DNA of 64,000 nucleotides from Novosphingobium hassiacum. GTDB lineage: Bacteria > Pseudomonadota > Alphaproteobacteria > Sphingomonadales > Sphingomonadaceae. The position numbers and the translations under genes were made by a program. Under the pieces are notes generated by a model. The model was not told the origin of the DNA, searched no databases, and saw nothing but the letters and a program-made list of their open reading frames with translations. The first letter of the stretch is position 1. Each line of letters starts with the position of its first letter. Location of the stretch: NCBI RefSeq assembly GCF_014196055.1, contig NZ_JACICY010000005.1:208601-272600 (forward strand), given 5' to 3'. Positions 56,006 to 64,000 of this stretch are shown in pieces.

Positions 56006-56676
56006 CGCGGGTCCGGCGTGCATTGTCTGCGTTGCGCAGCTCGAAGTCGGGCGTTGCTGCGGTCGAGTTTGCGCTCGGGCTTCCGCTGCTGCTGACGGTT
56101 GGACTGTGGGGCGCAGAACTGGGCAATCTGGCCGTGACGCACATGCGTATTAGCCAGCTGGCCATGCACATTGCCGATAATGGCTCGCGCATCGGCGACG
56201 TATCGTTGCTCGAGAACCTGCGGATTTATGAGAGCGATATCAACGATCTGCTGCTTGGTGCCAACGTGCAGTCGGGGTCGATCGATCTTTTCGAGCATGG
56301 CCGCGTCGTGATCAGCAGCCTTGAAGTCGTACCCGGCACTGCCGACACGCAATATATCCATTGGCAGCGCTGCAAGGGCAAGCGCAGCTTCCAGTCGGTC
56401 TACGGCCCGGCAGGTACGGGGACGGACGGATCGCTGGTCGGCATGGGCAATCCGGGTGAGGAAGTTACGGCGGGACAGGACGACGCGGTGATCTTTGTCG
56501 AGGTGGAATACGAATACCAACCGCTCATATCGGCACGGTTCGTATCCAACCGGGTGATCACGTCTACCGCAGCGTTCAACGTCCGTGATGACCGGGATCT
56601 GACGCAGATTTACCAGCGTGACGTCGCTGCGCCCGACACTGTTGCCGGGTGCAACGTGTTCAACGGATTCACCTGA
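56002..56676 (+). CDS. TadE-like minor pseudopilin
   Basis: A 224-residue protein with N-terminus SKSG-VAAVEFALGLPLLLTVGLWGAEL, again with glutamate at +5. One membrane helix; the rest is predicted periplasmic with cysteines near WQRCKGK and AGCNVF. A TTG at 55996 would add two residues, but ATG 56002 overlaps the previous stop as ATGA and fits the cluster's coupling pattern. Last gene of the TadE/TadG cluster, followed by a stem-loop. Confidence 0.83.
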   Translation: MTRVRRALSALRSSKSGVAAVEFALGLPLLLTVGLWGAELGNLAVTHMRISQLAMHIADNGSRIGDVSLLENLRIYESDINDLLLGANVQSGSIDLFEHGRVVISSLEVVPGTADTQYIHWQRCKGKRSFQSVYGPAGTGTDGSLVGMGNPGEEVTAGQDDAVIFVEVEYEYQPLISARFVSNRVITSTAAFNVRDDRDLTQIYQRDVAAPDTVAGCNVFNGFT

Positions 56677-56682
56677 TACAGT

Positions 56683-56709
56683 AAGGGCGCCCGGAGGCCG
56701 GACGCCCTT
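56683..56709. terminator. Stem-loop between TadE and pdhB
   Basis: Stem 56683-56689 with 56703-56709 (AAGGGCG/CGCCCTT) extended by an inner CCGG/CCGG stem. It lies between convergent genes and has short A or T runs at its base rather than a long T-tract, so it may end transcription from both sides with moderate strength. Confidence 0.6.
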
Positions 56710-56732
56710 GGCTACGTTCAAGAAAACGGTCT

Positions 56733-58136
56733 TCAGCGATAGCAGACCTTGCGCACGGCGTCGGCGACCCGCTTCGCGTCAATCAGAGCGAGCTTTTCGA
56801 GGTTTGCCGCATAGGGCAGCGGCACGTCCTCATTGCACACGCGCAGGACTGGCGCGTCAAGATGATCGAAACCCTCTTCCATGCAGATCGTGATGATTTC
56901 GGACGCGATCGAGCACACCGGGAAACCCTCTTCGACCACGACCAAACGATTGGTCTTGGCGAGCGAGGCCAGCACGGCTTGCTTGTCCAGCGGCCGCAAC
57001 GTGCGCAGATCGACGATTTCGGCATCGATGCCCTCGTCCGCCAGCTTCTGCGCCGCTTCGAGCGCAAGGCCTACGCCGATCGAATACGTCACGATGGTCA
57101 CGTCCGTGCCTGGACGCACGATCCGCGCCTTGCCGATCGGCAGGACGAAATCGTCGGTCTGCGGCACGTCGAAGGTCTTGCCGTAGACCAGCTCGTTCTC
57201 GAGGAACACGACCGGGTCTTCGCTGCGGATCGCAGCCTTGAGCAGGCCCTTGGCATCGGCTGCATCGTAAGGAGCGATCACGATCAGGCCGGGTACGCTG
57301 GCGTACCACCCGGCGTAGTTGTGCGAATGCTGTGCGCCGACGCGACTGGCGGCACCGTTGGGGCCGCGAAACACGATCGGGCAGCGCATCTGGCCGCCCG
57401 ACATGTAGTTGGTCTTGGCGGCAGAGTTGATGATGTGGTCGATCGCCTGCAGCGCGAAGTTGAAGGTCATGAATTCGATGACCGGCCTGAGGCCACCCAT
57501 TGCCGCACCGGCACCGATGCCGGCAAAGCCGTATTCGGTGATCGGTGTGTCGATCACACGACGCGGACCGAATTCGGCGAGCAGGCCTTGCGTTACCTTG
57601 TAGGCACCCTGATACTCGGCGACTTCCTCGCCCATTACGAAAATGCGGTCGTCGGCGCGCATTTCCTCGGCCATCGCATCGCGCAGGGCCTCGCGGACGG
57701 TGGTGCCGACCATTGCGGTGCCCTCGGGTATTTCGGTGGAGGCTGCGGGGGCAGGAGCAGATGCGGGAACGAGCGCATCGGTGCCAGTCGGCGCCTTCAC
57801 CGCGCCGGATTCCGCTGCCTTCTGTTCGGTCGCCGGAGCCTCAGCCTTGGCCGGTGGCGCGGTTGGCGCGGGCGCAGGCGATGCCTTGTCGTCATCGTCG
57901 CTGGTGATCGTGGCGATCACCGTGCCGACCTTCACGCCTTCGGTCCCCTCGGCAATCAGGATGTCGCCGATGATTCCTTCATCGACGGCTTCGAATTCCA
58001 TCGTCGCCTTGTCGGTTTCGATCTCGGCGAGAATGTCGCCCGATTTCACTTCGTCACCGACCTTGACCAGCCACTTGGCGAGCGTGCCCTCTTCCATCGT
58101 CGGGGAGAGCGCCGGCATCTTGAGTTCGATCGCCAT
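56733..58136 (-). CDS. pdhB: Pyruvate dehydrogenase E1 beta with N-terminal lipoyl domain
   Basis: The beta half of the thiamine-diphosphate E1 enzyme, 467 residues, longer than the usual about 330 because an N-terminal lipoyl domain (about 1-80, Lys43 in ETDKATME) and an Ala/Pro linker precede it. The E1 beta core begins at [14 protein letters not shown], with [31 protein letters not shown] and the C-terminal transketolase domain. The lipoyl domain is very similar to that on PdhC. Start 58136 lies one base past the pdhA stop on the minus strand. A lipoyl domain on E1 beta is known in several alphaproteobacteria. Confidence 0.96.
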   Translation of the reverse strand: MAIELKMPALSPTMEEGTLAKWLVKVGDEVKSGDILAEIETDKATMEFEAVDEGIIGDILIAEGTEGVKVGTVIATITSDDDDKASPAPAPTAPPAKAEAPATEQKAAESGAVKAPTGTDALVPASAPAPAASTEIPEGTAMVGTTVREALRDAMAEEMRADDRIFVMGEEVAEYQGAYKVTQGLLAEFGPRRVIDTPITEYGFAGIGAGAAMGGLRPVIEFMTFNFALQAIDHIINSAAKTNYMSGGQMRCPIVFRGPNGAASRVGAQHSHNYAGWYASVPGLIVIAPYDAADAKGLLKAAIRSEDPVVFLENELVYGKTFDVPQTDDFVLPIGKARIVRPGTDVTIVTYSIGVGLALEAAQKLADEGIDAEIVDLRTLRPLDKQAVLASLAKTNRLVVVEEGFPVCSIASEIITICMEEGFDHLDAPVLRVCNEDVPLPYAANLEKLALIDAKRVADAVRKVCYR

Positions 58137-58137
58137 C

Positions 58138-59277
58138 TCAGTACGTCCCCACCAGCACATCGGTATAGAGTTCAGCCGCATCAGGCTCTGGCGAGCTCTC
58201 CGCGAAATCGGCCGATTCGGCGACGGTCTGGCGAATGCGCTTGTCGATTTCCTTGATCTTGTCCTCGGTCACGCCGCGCTTGAGCAGTTCGACTTTCGCA
58301 GCTTCGATCGGATCGTGATTGTCGCGCATGTCCTGCACTTCCTCACGCGTGCGATACTTGGCAGGGTCGGACATCGAGTGGCCGCGATAGCGGTAGGTCT
58401 TGAGTTCCATCAGGACCGGGCCGTTGCCTGCACGAACGTATTCGAGCGCCACTTCGGCAGCCTGACGGACTTCGAGCACGTCCATGCCGTTAACGTCCAT
58501 CCCCGGAATGCGAAATCCTGTGCCGCGCCGATAGAAATGCGTTTCGGCCGACCCGCGCTTTACCGCCGTACCCATGGCATAACCGTTGTTCTCGATCACG
58601 AAAATGATCGGCAACTTCCACAGCGAGGCCATGTTCATGGCTTCGTAGACCTGGCCCTGATTGGCCGCGCCGTCACCGAAATAGGCCATGCACACGCCGC
58701 CATCGTCACGGTACTTGTGTCCGAACGCGAGACCTGCGCCGAGCGAGACCTGCGCTCCGACGATGCCGTGGCCGCCGAAGAACTTGTGCTCGGTGCTGAA
58801 CATATGCATCGAGCCGCCCTTGCCGTGGCTGATACCTGCACCGCGACCGGTCAGTTCGGCCATGATCACGTTCGGATCGATCCCGTAGGCAAGCATGTGT
58901 CCGTGGTCGCGATAGCCGGTGATGACGCTGTCGTGGCCTTCCTTGAGCGCCGACTGCAGCCCCACGGCGACGGCTTCCTGCCCGATATAGAGGTGACAGA
59001 AGCCGCCGATCAGCCCGAGACCGTAAAGCTGCCCGGCCTTTTCCTCGAATCGCCGGATCAGCACCATCTGCTCATAGAACGTGAGCAGTTCCTCGTCAGA
59101 CGCATCATAGCGCTTGTTGTTGGCATGCGCCTGCTGAAGGCTGCGAAGTGCGAACGCGGCTTCATCGGCAAGCGATGAGGAGATCGTCGGATCATCCACG
59201 GCTGCTGCGGGTGCTTTTGCACGGGCGGTCGTCTTGACGGGCGATTTGGCGGCACTGGGCCTGGCGGATCTGGCCAA
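58138..59277 (-). CDS. pdhA: Pyruvate dehydrogenase E1 alpha
   Basis: The alpha half of pyruvate dehydrogenase E1, 379 residues. The thiamine-diphosphate motif is [55 protein letters not shown] and the phospho-loop-like [11 protein letters not shown] are typical. A basic Ala/Lys-rich N-terminal extension of about 40 residues precedes the core. The start is TTG 59277 with AGGA 8 bases upstream, since no ATG fits. A further TTG at 59346 is less likely. pdhA and pdhB are adjacent and co-directional. A palindrome lies about 130 bases upstream. Confidence 0.94.
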   Translation of the reverse strand: MARSARPSAAKSPVKTTARAKAPAAAVDDPTISSSLADEAAFALRSLQQAHANNKRYDASDEELLTFYEQMVLIRRFEEKAGQLYGLGLIGGFCHLYIGQEAVAVGLQSALKEGHDSVITGYRDHGHMLAYGIDPNVIMAELTGRGAGISHGKGGSMHMFSTEHKFFGGHGIVGAQVSLGAGLAFGHKYRDDGGVCMAYFGDGAANQGQVYEAMNMASLWKLPIIFVIENNGYAMGTAVKRGSAETHFYRRGTGFRIPGMDVNGMDVLEVRQAAEVALEYVRAGNGPVLMELKTYRYRGHSMSDPAKYRTREEVQDMRDNHDPIEAAKVELLKRGVTEDKIKEIDKRIRQTVAESADFAESSPEPDAAELYTDVLVGTY

Positions 59278-59409
59278 GTCGGGTTTCCTTTTTTGGCTGC
59301 CTCGGGTTCCGTAACGTCTGGAACGCTTGCCGAAGCCTATACCCAAGCAGCACGCGGGCGCAACGTCGTTTGCTTGCCGCGAACCCTTGATGGATACCTA
59401 TTCGATTTT

Positions 59410-59429
59410 GGGTAACCATATGGGTTCCC
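59410..59429. promoter_or_regulatory. Imperfect 20-bp palindrome upstream of pdhA
   Basis: GGGTAACCATATGGGTTCCC is symmetric around CATATG except at two base pairs. It overlaps a possible -10 element; a TTGACG-like -35 on the minus strand lies at 59442-59447 with 19-base spacing. It could be the operator of a pyruvate- or acetate-responsive regulator of pdhA-pdhB. Inferred from symmetry and position only. Confidence 0.35.
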
Positions 59430-59511
59430 AGTTCGCAGGCGCGTCAAATGCTGATGTAAAAACGGCGCGCATCGCGGGCCGCTAGCAAAACGTGGGGCTA
59501 TAGTGTGGGGA

Positions 59512-59588
59512 TGGTGCACCCGGAGCGATTCGAACGCCCGGCCCTCAGATTCGTAGTCTGATGCTCTATCCAGCTGAGCTACGGGTGC
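59512..59588 (-). tRNA. tRNA-Arg (anticodon ACG), copy 1
   Basis: A 77-base tRNA on the minus strand. Acceptor stem GCACCCG with CGGGTGC, discriminator A, encoded CCA. The anticodon stem TCAGA/TCTGA encloses CTACGAA with anticodon ACG, where A34 is normally deaminated to inosine to read CGN codons. The T stem differs from copy 2 by a G-C pair in place of A-T. Confidence 0.96.
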
Positions 59589-59655
59589 CCACACAAGCAA
59601 ATTCCCGGACCATCTATCGACGGTCCTACCCTGATTTCCCCTTTTGCGAAGGGAA

Positions 59656-59732
59656 TGGTGCACCCGGAACGATTCGAACGTCCGGCCCTCAGATTCGTAG
59701 TCTGATGCTCTATCCAGCTGAGCTACGGGTGC
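59656..59732 (-). tRNA. tRNA-Arg (anticodon ACG), copy 2
   Basis: A second 77-base tRNA-Arg(ACG), 67 bases from the first and nearly identical to it. The only differences I see are two positions in the T stem that change together and keep the pair, so both genes look functional. Acceptor stem, anticodon arm and encoded CCA are the same. Confidence 0.96.
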
Positions 59733-59746
59733 TGGGAGACGCGCCT

Positions 59747-60202
59747 TTAAGTGTGTCTTCCCGCTTTGGCAACCCCTTCGAGCAAAGGAATCAAGGCTTG
59801 AGAAAGGGGTATGTCGAGCGGTGGCCTCGGCAGCGTCGTCAATGCGCCGGCAGTTGTCCATTGCAGTTGGCAACCGGGTTCGACTGCACGCGGTTCGCCC
59901 TGCCAGCGGCGCGTCCCAAAGAGCAGGAGCACAATCGATGGTTCGCCCTTGGCTGGATCGCCCGAAGCTGCGCGGACAGGAAACAGATCAGCGGCACACA
60001 GCGTCACCCCGAGCTCCTCGTCGATTTCCCTTACAAGTGCCGCAACCAGCGTCTCGCCCATTTCGACCTTACCACCCGGAAACTCCCAGAGCCCTGCATG
60101 CTGCTTGTCCGGTGGGCGTTGCTGCATCAGCACGGTGCCGCCATCCGCGATCAAGGCCGCTGCGACCACGATTACCCATGTCGAGATTTTTTCCAATTCC
60201 AC
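59747..60202 (-). CDS. mutT: Nudix hydrolase, MutT-type (8-oxo-dGTP diphosphatase)
   Basis: A 151-residue Nudix hydrolase. The Nudix box is complete: GGKVEMGETLVAALVREIDEELG with the RExxEE metal site. MutT removes oxidised dGTP and prevents transversion mutations. LWEFPGGK and the C-terminal ALIPLL helix are typical of MutT. The start is GTG 60202. It is divergent from the Flp-type pilin gene, with 69 bases between. Other substrates in the Nudix family cannot be excluded. Confidence 0.9.
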   Translation of the reverse strand: MELEKISTWVIVVAAALIADGGTVLMQQRPPDKQHAGLWEFPGGKVEMGETLVAALVREIDEELGVTLCAADLFPVRAASGDPAKGEPSIVLLLFGTRRWQGEPRAVEPGCQLQWTTAGALTTLPRPPLDIPLSQALIPLLEGVAKAGRHT

Positions 60203-60271
60203 GCGCTACGTAAACCTTTCCTTAGTCAAGCCTGCGTAGTTGTGTTTCAGCCGCAATCGTTGGGAACTGTA

Positions 60272-60454
60272 ATGAAGGCGCTATTATGCAAATTCCTTCG
60301 CAACGAAAGCGGCGCCACTGCTATCGAATATGGTCTGTTGATCGCTTGCATAGGTTTGGCGGCAACTTTTGGAATGAAGTCGTTCTCGGCTGCGCTGTAC
60401 AACGTTTACGTTGACGTCGACAATGCTGTTCAAGAGCACCAACCGGCCAATTAA
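60272..60454 (+). CDS. Flp-type IVb pilin
   Basis: A 60-residue prepilin-like protein. The leader KFLRNESG precedes ATAIEYGLLIACIGLAATFG, matching the Flp pilin signature with glycine before the cleavage point, glutamate at +5 and tyrosine at +6. One transmembrane helix; the C-terminal part is short and polar with several acidic residues (NVYVDVDNAVQEHQPAN). It would be processed and assembled by Tad machinery, which is absent from this window. The next pilin gene starts 96 bases after its stop. Confidence 0.85.
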   Translation: MKALLCKFLRNESGATAIEYGLLIACIGLAATFGMKSFSAALYNVYVDVDNAVQEHQPAN

Positions 60455-60550
60455 TCATTCTTTAGTCAATGGCAAGTACTTATACAGATGCCTGCTCCGG
60501 GGACAAATTGGGGTGGGACGGGAAGAAGACCAAACTCTAGGAGACCGACC

Positions 60551-60736
60551 ATGAAGCTTTTCCGTGACCTGCTTGCAAACGAAGATGGTGCCACCGCGAT
60601 CGAATACGGCCTTATCGCCGCTCTCGTGGCTGTTGCCGCAATCACCGCCATGGGTGCCCTCGGCACCTCGCTGACCAACACCTTCAACACCGTCAGCGGC
60701 AAGATGACCAACGCTAACAACGCGCCGGCTCTGTAA
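60551..60736 (+). CDS. Flp-type IVb pilin
   Basis: A 61-residue Flp pilin. The leader FRDLLANEDG precedes ATAIEYGLIAALVAVAAITAMG, with glutamate +5 and tyrosine +6, and a Thr/Asn-rich C-terminus (GTSLTNTFNTVSGKMTN) typical of major Flp pilins. The ribosome-binding site AGGAG is 8 bases before the ATG, and a strong terminator follows, suggesting high expression. This copy looks more like a main pilin than the preceding one. Confidence 0.9.
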   Translation: MKLFRDLLANEDGATAIEYGLIAALVAVAAITAMGALGTSLTNTFNTVSGKMTNANNAPAL

Positions 60737-60763
60737 AACCAGCCTGCTTTGATAGCAAACGAG

Positions 60764-60792
60764 GGGCGGTCGGTTATCCGGCCGCCCTTTTT
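60764..60792 (+). terminator. Intrinsic terminator after the Flp pilin
   Basis: A GC-rich stem (60764-60773 with 60778-60787, one wobble pair, loop TTAT) followed by five T. A textbook Rho-independent terminator for the pilin transcript. Its reverse would also limit the convergent M48-protease transcript. Confidence 0.88.
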
Positions 60793-60801
60793 GTATGTGC
60801 T

Positions 60802-62283
60802 TCAATATATGACCAGTTTGACCTTCTGACCTGCCGTCAACCTGCTTGACGAAGTCAACCCGTTGAGCACGAGGAACCGCTCGAGCGCCTTGTCGGTATA
60901 GGCCATGCGGCCCGCCAAAGATTGTAGCGTGTCGGTCGCCCTGACCGTGACGACAGACAAGCGCCGTGGCTTAACCGCAGCCGCTTCGGTCGCGCTGATC
61001 CGGCGCATTGAACGAAACATCGGATCGAATAGCGCGGCCTGGCCTGCCTGACTGATCGTGGCGAAGTGGAAGGCCTGCTGTGGACCCCATTCGTAGGCGA
61101 ACACCACGATATCGACCTGAGAACCGCCACTGGTTGCACGGACGGTCCCGTAGGCCGCCGGAATGCCGTTGATCGTGGTCGTTTGGACCGCATCGGGCCG
61201 GATCTGCTGTTCGTTTGAAAGACCCGCAAACACGGTGTTCACGTAAGTCGTGAGATTACCGCTGTAGGGCGCGGTCGATAGTTCGCCCTTCCCGCTCTGC
61301 CCGCTGATGGCGACAGAGCGTGTGCCGTTGACCAGATAGAAGCCGTTGGGCGCCTGGAACGACAGGCGGAAGCTGGGATGCGTGAACTTCGAGCCATCGA
61401 CGATACCCTGCGCCGGGTCGTCGCCATAGGTCAACCCATTGATCCCGTTCAGGAAAATATCGCGATTGGTCTTACCCGCGGTGTTTCCGGCGCGCGTGAG
61501 GGCGGCGCGAACGCGTGAGGCTGGATCTGGGTGCGTGCTGGCCCATTCCGGGACCTGATTGGCCGTGCCCTTTAGGCTCGCGTCCAGCGCGTTCTGGTTG
61601 GCAAGGCTTTGCAGCACGCTCGACATTGCGCGCGGATCGTATCCGGCACGCTGCAGATAGGTGACACCGAGGTTGTCGGCTTCGGTTTCCTGACCGCGCG
61701 AATACTTCAGCGTGAGCAACTGGCTCCCGGTCGAAAATATCTTCTGGCCGACCTGCCCGAGCGCGCCGTTACCCAGCAGGGCACCCGATAGGAGCGTGCC
61801 GAGCGCGCCGATGATCGAGTTGCGAGTTGCCGCGCTCTGGCGCTTGGCAGCATGGCGTGCGGCGACATGACCGACTTCGTGTCCGAGAACACCGGCGAGT
61901 TCGGCCTCGTTGTTCATCAACGCGGTAAGCTGGCGGGTGACGTAGACATAGCCACCGGGGATGGCGAATGCGTTGTTCACGGGTGAGTTGAGCAGAGTTA
62001 CTGTAAAGTCCGACCGCGCGTTACCGAGGCCGGATTGCAAAGCGATGGTCTTGCCGACGCCTTCCACGTACGTCGCCTGCGGGCCGGTCATCGCCCCGCC
62101 GAATTCCTGGAGCAGTTGGGGGTGTGCTTCTGCGCCTTGCTTCTTGTCGGAAGCGCTGATTGTCTGAACGTTGCCCTGCGCCATCGCGGAGCCGCCGAAG
62201 TGAGCGGTCGCAGCCGGTATGGCGGCCAAGGAAAGAGCTGTAACGGACAGCAGCGCAGTCCGCGCATGGCGATTCAAGGACAT
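60802..62283 (-). CDS. Exported M48 family metalloprotease with LysM-like tail
   Basis: A 493-residue exported zinc protease related to BepA/YfgC. A signal peptide of about 36 residues (ends SAMAQG). The zinc motif HEVGH is at 135-139, and the third ligand region SRGQETEADNLGV follows. After a long middle part, the last about 50 residues (TVRATDTLQSLAGRMAY...LNGL) look like a LysM peptidoglycan-binding module. The likely role is outer-membrane protein quality control. The start at 62283 has GGGGAG upstream. Confidence 0.9.
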   Translation of the reverse strand: MSLNRHARTALLSVTALSLAAIPAATAHFGGSAMAQGNVQTISASDKKQGAEAHPQLLQEFGGAMTGPQATYVEGVGKTIALQSGLGNARSDFTVTLLNSPVNNAFAIPGGYVYVTRQLTALMNNEAELAGVLGHEVGHVAARHAAKRQSAATRNSIIGALGTLLSGALLGNGALGQVGQKIFSTGSQLLTLKYSRGQETEADNLGVTYLQRAGYDPRAMSSVLQSLANQNALDASLKGTANQVPEWASTHPDPASRVRAALTRAGNTAGKTNRDIFLNGINGLTYGDDPAQGIVDGSKFTHPSFRLSFQAPNGFYLVNGTRSVAISGQSGKGELSTAPYSGNLTTYVNTVFAGLSNEQQIRPDAVQTTTINGIPAAYGTVRATSGGSQVDIVVFAYEWGPQQAFHFATISQAGQAALFDPMFRSMRRISATEAAAVKPRRLSVVTVRATDTLQSLAGRMAYTDKALERFLVLNGLTSSSRLTAGQKVKLVIY

Positions 62284-62394
62284 CGTTTTCTCCCCAATCG
62301 GTCGAGCGAAAATTATCCGCGCGCACCGTTCGACTTCGGACCCATAATCCGTTTGTCGCAAAAACGGTTCCTGAACACCAGTGGAGGTGTCGGT

Positions 62395-63339
62395 TCAGGC
62401 ACCGATTCGGAGAAATCTTTCCGCACGCAGGTTGCGCAGTTCGTCGCCAGATTTGCCCGCCAGCGCATCGAGCTCCTCAGCGATCGCCTTGCCAAGCTCT
62501 GCGCAGGCGGCAGCAGGATCGCGGTGAGCACCGCCAATGGGTTCGCGTACGATGCGATCGATTACGCCGAGCGACGCCAGATCCTGTGCGGTGACTTTCA
62601 TGGCCTCGGCAGCGTCAGCCGCCTTTTCCGACGTGCGCCACAAAATCGAGGCGCAGCCCTCAGGCGAAATCACCGAATAGATGGCGTGTTCGAACATCAG
62701 CACGCGTTCGGCACTGGCAAGAGCGACCGCGCCGCCTGAACCGCCTTCGCCCACGATTGTTGCGACCATGGGCACGCCTAGCCCAAGGCAGGCTTCGGTC
62801 GAGCGGGCGATGGCTTCCGCCTGACCACGTTCTTCGGCTTCGACGCCCGGAAACGCACCTGACGTGTCGACCAAGGTTACGACCGGCAGGCCGAATCTGC
62901 TCGCCATTTCCATCAGGCGGATTGCTTTGCGGTAGCCCTCAGGCTTGCCCATGCCGAAGTTGTGGCGAATGCGGCTTTGCGTATCGTTGCCCTTTTCGTG
63001 GCCGATCAGCATTACCCGGCGCGCGCCGAGCTTGGCAAAGCCACCGACGATTGCCTCATCTTCACCGTACAGACGGTCACCGCCCAGAGGCAGAAAATTG
63101 GTAAAGATCGCCTCGACATAGTCCTTGAAGTGCGGACGCGCCGGATGGCGGGCGACCTGCGTCTTCTGCCACGGCGTCAGCGCACGATAGGTGCTCGTGA
63201 GAAGTTCGGCAGACTTGGCTTCGAGCCGCCGGATCTCCGAGCCGATATCTATGTCCCCGCCCTGCGCGGTCTGGCGCAGTTCGGCGATGCGGGCTTCGAG
63301 CGCGGCAACTGGCTTTTCGAACTCGAGATACGAAATCAT
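62395..63339 (-). CDS. accA: Acetyl-CoA carboxylase carboxyltransferase subunit alpha
   Basis: Transfers the carboxyl group from biotin to acetyl-CoA, making malonyl-CoA for fatty acid synthesis. It has 314 residues. Typical segments are SYLEFEKPVAALEARIAEL at the start, GHEKGNDTQSRIRHNFGM, TLVDTSGAFPGVEAEERGQAEAIA and GEGGSGGAVALASAERVLM. Start 63339 (MISYLEFE) agrees with the family, and the longer frame does not. It lies downstream of a xerD-type gene on the same strand, separated by 32 bases. Confidence 0.96.
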   Translation of the reverse strand: MISYLEFEKPVAALEARIAELRQTAQGGDIDIGSEIRRLEAKSAELLTSTYRALTPWQKTQVARHPARPHFKDYVEAIFTNFLPLGGDRLYGEDEAIVGGFAKLGARRVMLIGHEKGNDTQSRIRHNFGMGKPEGYRKAIRLMEMASRFGLPVVTLVDTSGAFPGVEAEERGQAEAIARSTEACLGLGVPMVATIVGEGGSGGAVALASAERVLMFEHAIYSVISPEGCASILWRTSEKAADAAEAMKVTAQDLASLGVIDRIVREPIGGAHRDPAAACAELGKAIAEELDALAGKSGDELRNLRAERFLRIGA

Positions 63340-63371
63340 GGCGCTTCCGCTAAGCGTACGCGCGGCTCCGG

Positions 63372-64000
63372 TCAACCGGTAGCCGCTTGCCCCAGCGGGT
63401 GACGCTGGTTGACCAGCGCCACGAGGCGTGCGGAATCGACGTGCGTGTAGATCTGCGTGGTGGCGATATCGGCGTGGCCAAGCAGCGTCTGCAACACCCG
63501 CAGATCAGCCCCGCCTTCGAGCAGGTGCGTGGCAAAGGCATGGCGCAAGACGTGGGGACTGACCTTTTCGGGATCGAGGCCTGCCCGCAACGCAAGATCG
63601 CGCAGCAGCTGGAACAGGCGGACACGCGACAGGTGTCCGCCGCGTGGGCTGGGAAACACGAATCGACCGCCCTTCCCCCGCGCGACCAGCCAATCGGCGA
63701 GCGCGTGGATCGCGCGGCCAGAAACCGGAACCATCCGTTGGACCCCGCCCTTGCCGGTGATCGTGAGAAACGGAGCGTCACGCGGCACCGCTGCGAGCGG
63801 CAGCGAAACCAGCTCGGTCGCACGCAGGCCGGAGCCGTAGAGCAATTCGAGCAGGGCAAGCATGCGAACACCCTCGGGTGTGCCGTTGCGGGCGTCTTGC
63901 TCGGCCGTCACGAACAGTGCCGAGACCTGGTCATGCCCCAGCAGACGGGGCAACGGTCGGCGCGCGCGAGGACGCGGGAGCGCCGCCGAGGGGTCGTCTT
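63372..64000 (-). CDS. xerD: Tyrosine recombinase XerD-type (partial, start beyond the window)
   Basis: The C-terminal catalytic part of a tyrosine recombinase, about 209 residues visible; the N-terminal core-binding domain runs off the right edge. The catalytic set is complete: Arg in GSGLRATELV, Lys in ITGKGGVQR, HVLRHAFATHLLEGG with His and Arg, LLGHADIATTQ, and the nucleophile Tyr in QIYTHVD. The likely role is chromosome dimer resolution with XerC and FtsK. XerD rather than XerC is inferred from the accA neighbour and is less sure. Confidence 0.9.
   Translation of the reverse strand, partial: DDPSAALPRPRARRPLPRLLGHDQVSALFVTAEQDARNGTPEGVRMLALLELLYGSGLRATELVSLPLAAVPRDAPFLTITGKGGVQRMVPVSGRAIHALADWLVARGKGGRFVFPSPRGGHLSRVRLFQLLRDLALRAGLDPEKVSPHVLRHAFATHLLEGGADLRVLQTLLGHADIATTQIYTHVDSARLVALVNQRHPLGQAATG

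Noticed and set aside
56862..58256. A 464-codon plus-strand frame across pdhB
   Set aside because: Antisense shadow of a well-supported gene; composition is unlike a real protein and no motif is seen.

Overview
The window looks like core chromosome of a high-G+C alphaproteobacterium of the order Sphingomonadales, most likely Novosphingobium or a close relative. This is inferred from gene content and order, not from a marker search. The supporting features are a dusB-ntrB-ntrC-ntrY-ntrX-hfq-hflX run, a fused ispDF gene, a pyruvate dehydrogenase E1 beta subunit with its own lipoyl domain, a PhaR regulator, and an hfq gene carrying two complete Sm-like domains in one chain. I see no rRNA, CRISPR array, insertion sequence or prophage. 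The first ~110 bases are homopolymer-rich and look like an assembly edge artefact.

Layout. 0.1-9.3 kb: a small exported protein, EF-P, an inositol monophosphatase-family enzyme, tRNA-Leu(CAA), an exported M20 amidohydrolase, RadA, a CvpA-family protein, a degenerate IscU/SufU-like protein, an MHS-type transporter and alanine racemase. 9.4-15.5 kb: PhaR, ProS, an exported M28 peptidase and RNase R, whose gene is interrupted in frame by an 88-bp nested inverted repeat. 15.5-19.6 kb: a stress protein, then pdhC-thioesterase-lpd (E2 and E3 of pyruvate dehydrogenase) and tRNA-Ser(TGA). 19.7-27.8 kb: one tightly packed run of genes for cell-wall turnover (lytic transglycosylase, RlpA, DacC), replication (Tmk, HolB), MetG, TatD, a metallo-hydrolase and a 56-residue membrane protein. 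27.8-38.1 kb: MazG, then on the minus strand the nitrogen two-component cluster with hfq and hflX. 38.1-44 kb: IspDF, an exported protein, PncC/CinA, a COQ10-like protein, LipA, carbonic anhydrase and a large exported repeat protein. 44.2-50.7 kb: GyrA, a DUF952 protein, a lysoplasmalogenase-like membrane protein with a repeat-encoded tail, TrmFO, an EF-hand protein and a shortened squalene/phytoene-synthase-like protein. 50.8-56.7 kb: six genes of TadE/TadG type with no secretion ATPase or prepilin peptidase nearby. 56.7-60.8 kb: pdhB and pdhA, two tRNA-Arg(ACG) genes, MutT and two Flp-type pilins. 60.8-64 kb: an M48 protease with a LysM-like tail, AccA and a XerD-type recombinase that runs off the window.

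How the genes connect. The pyruvate dehydrogenase complex is split into two loci about 39 kb apart, with lipoyl synthase (lipA) between them. E1 beta and E2 carry closely similar lipoyl domains. The TadE/TadG cluster and the two Flp pilins could supply major and minor subunits of one pilus, assembled by machinery encoded elsewhere. The nitrogen cluster combines a canonical sigma-54 activator (NtrC) with an NtrX whose GAFTGA loop is absent, and it runs into the unusual double-domain Hfq. Three kinds of GC-rich palindromic repeat lie in or beside genes, and two of them are translated. The strongest candidates for follow-up are the two-domain Hfq, the palindrome inside rnr, and the stand-alone TadE/TadG minor-pilin locus.
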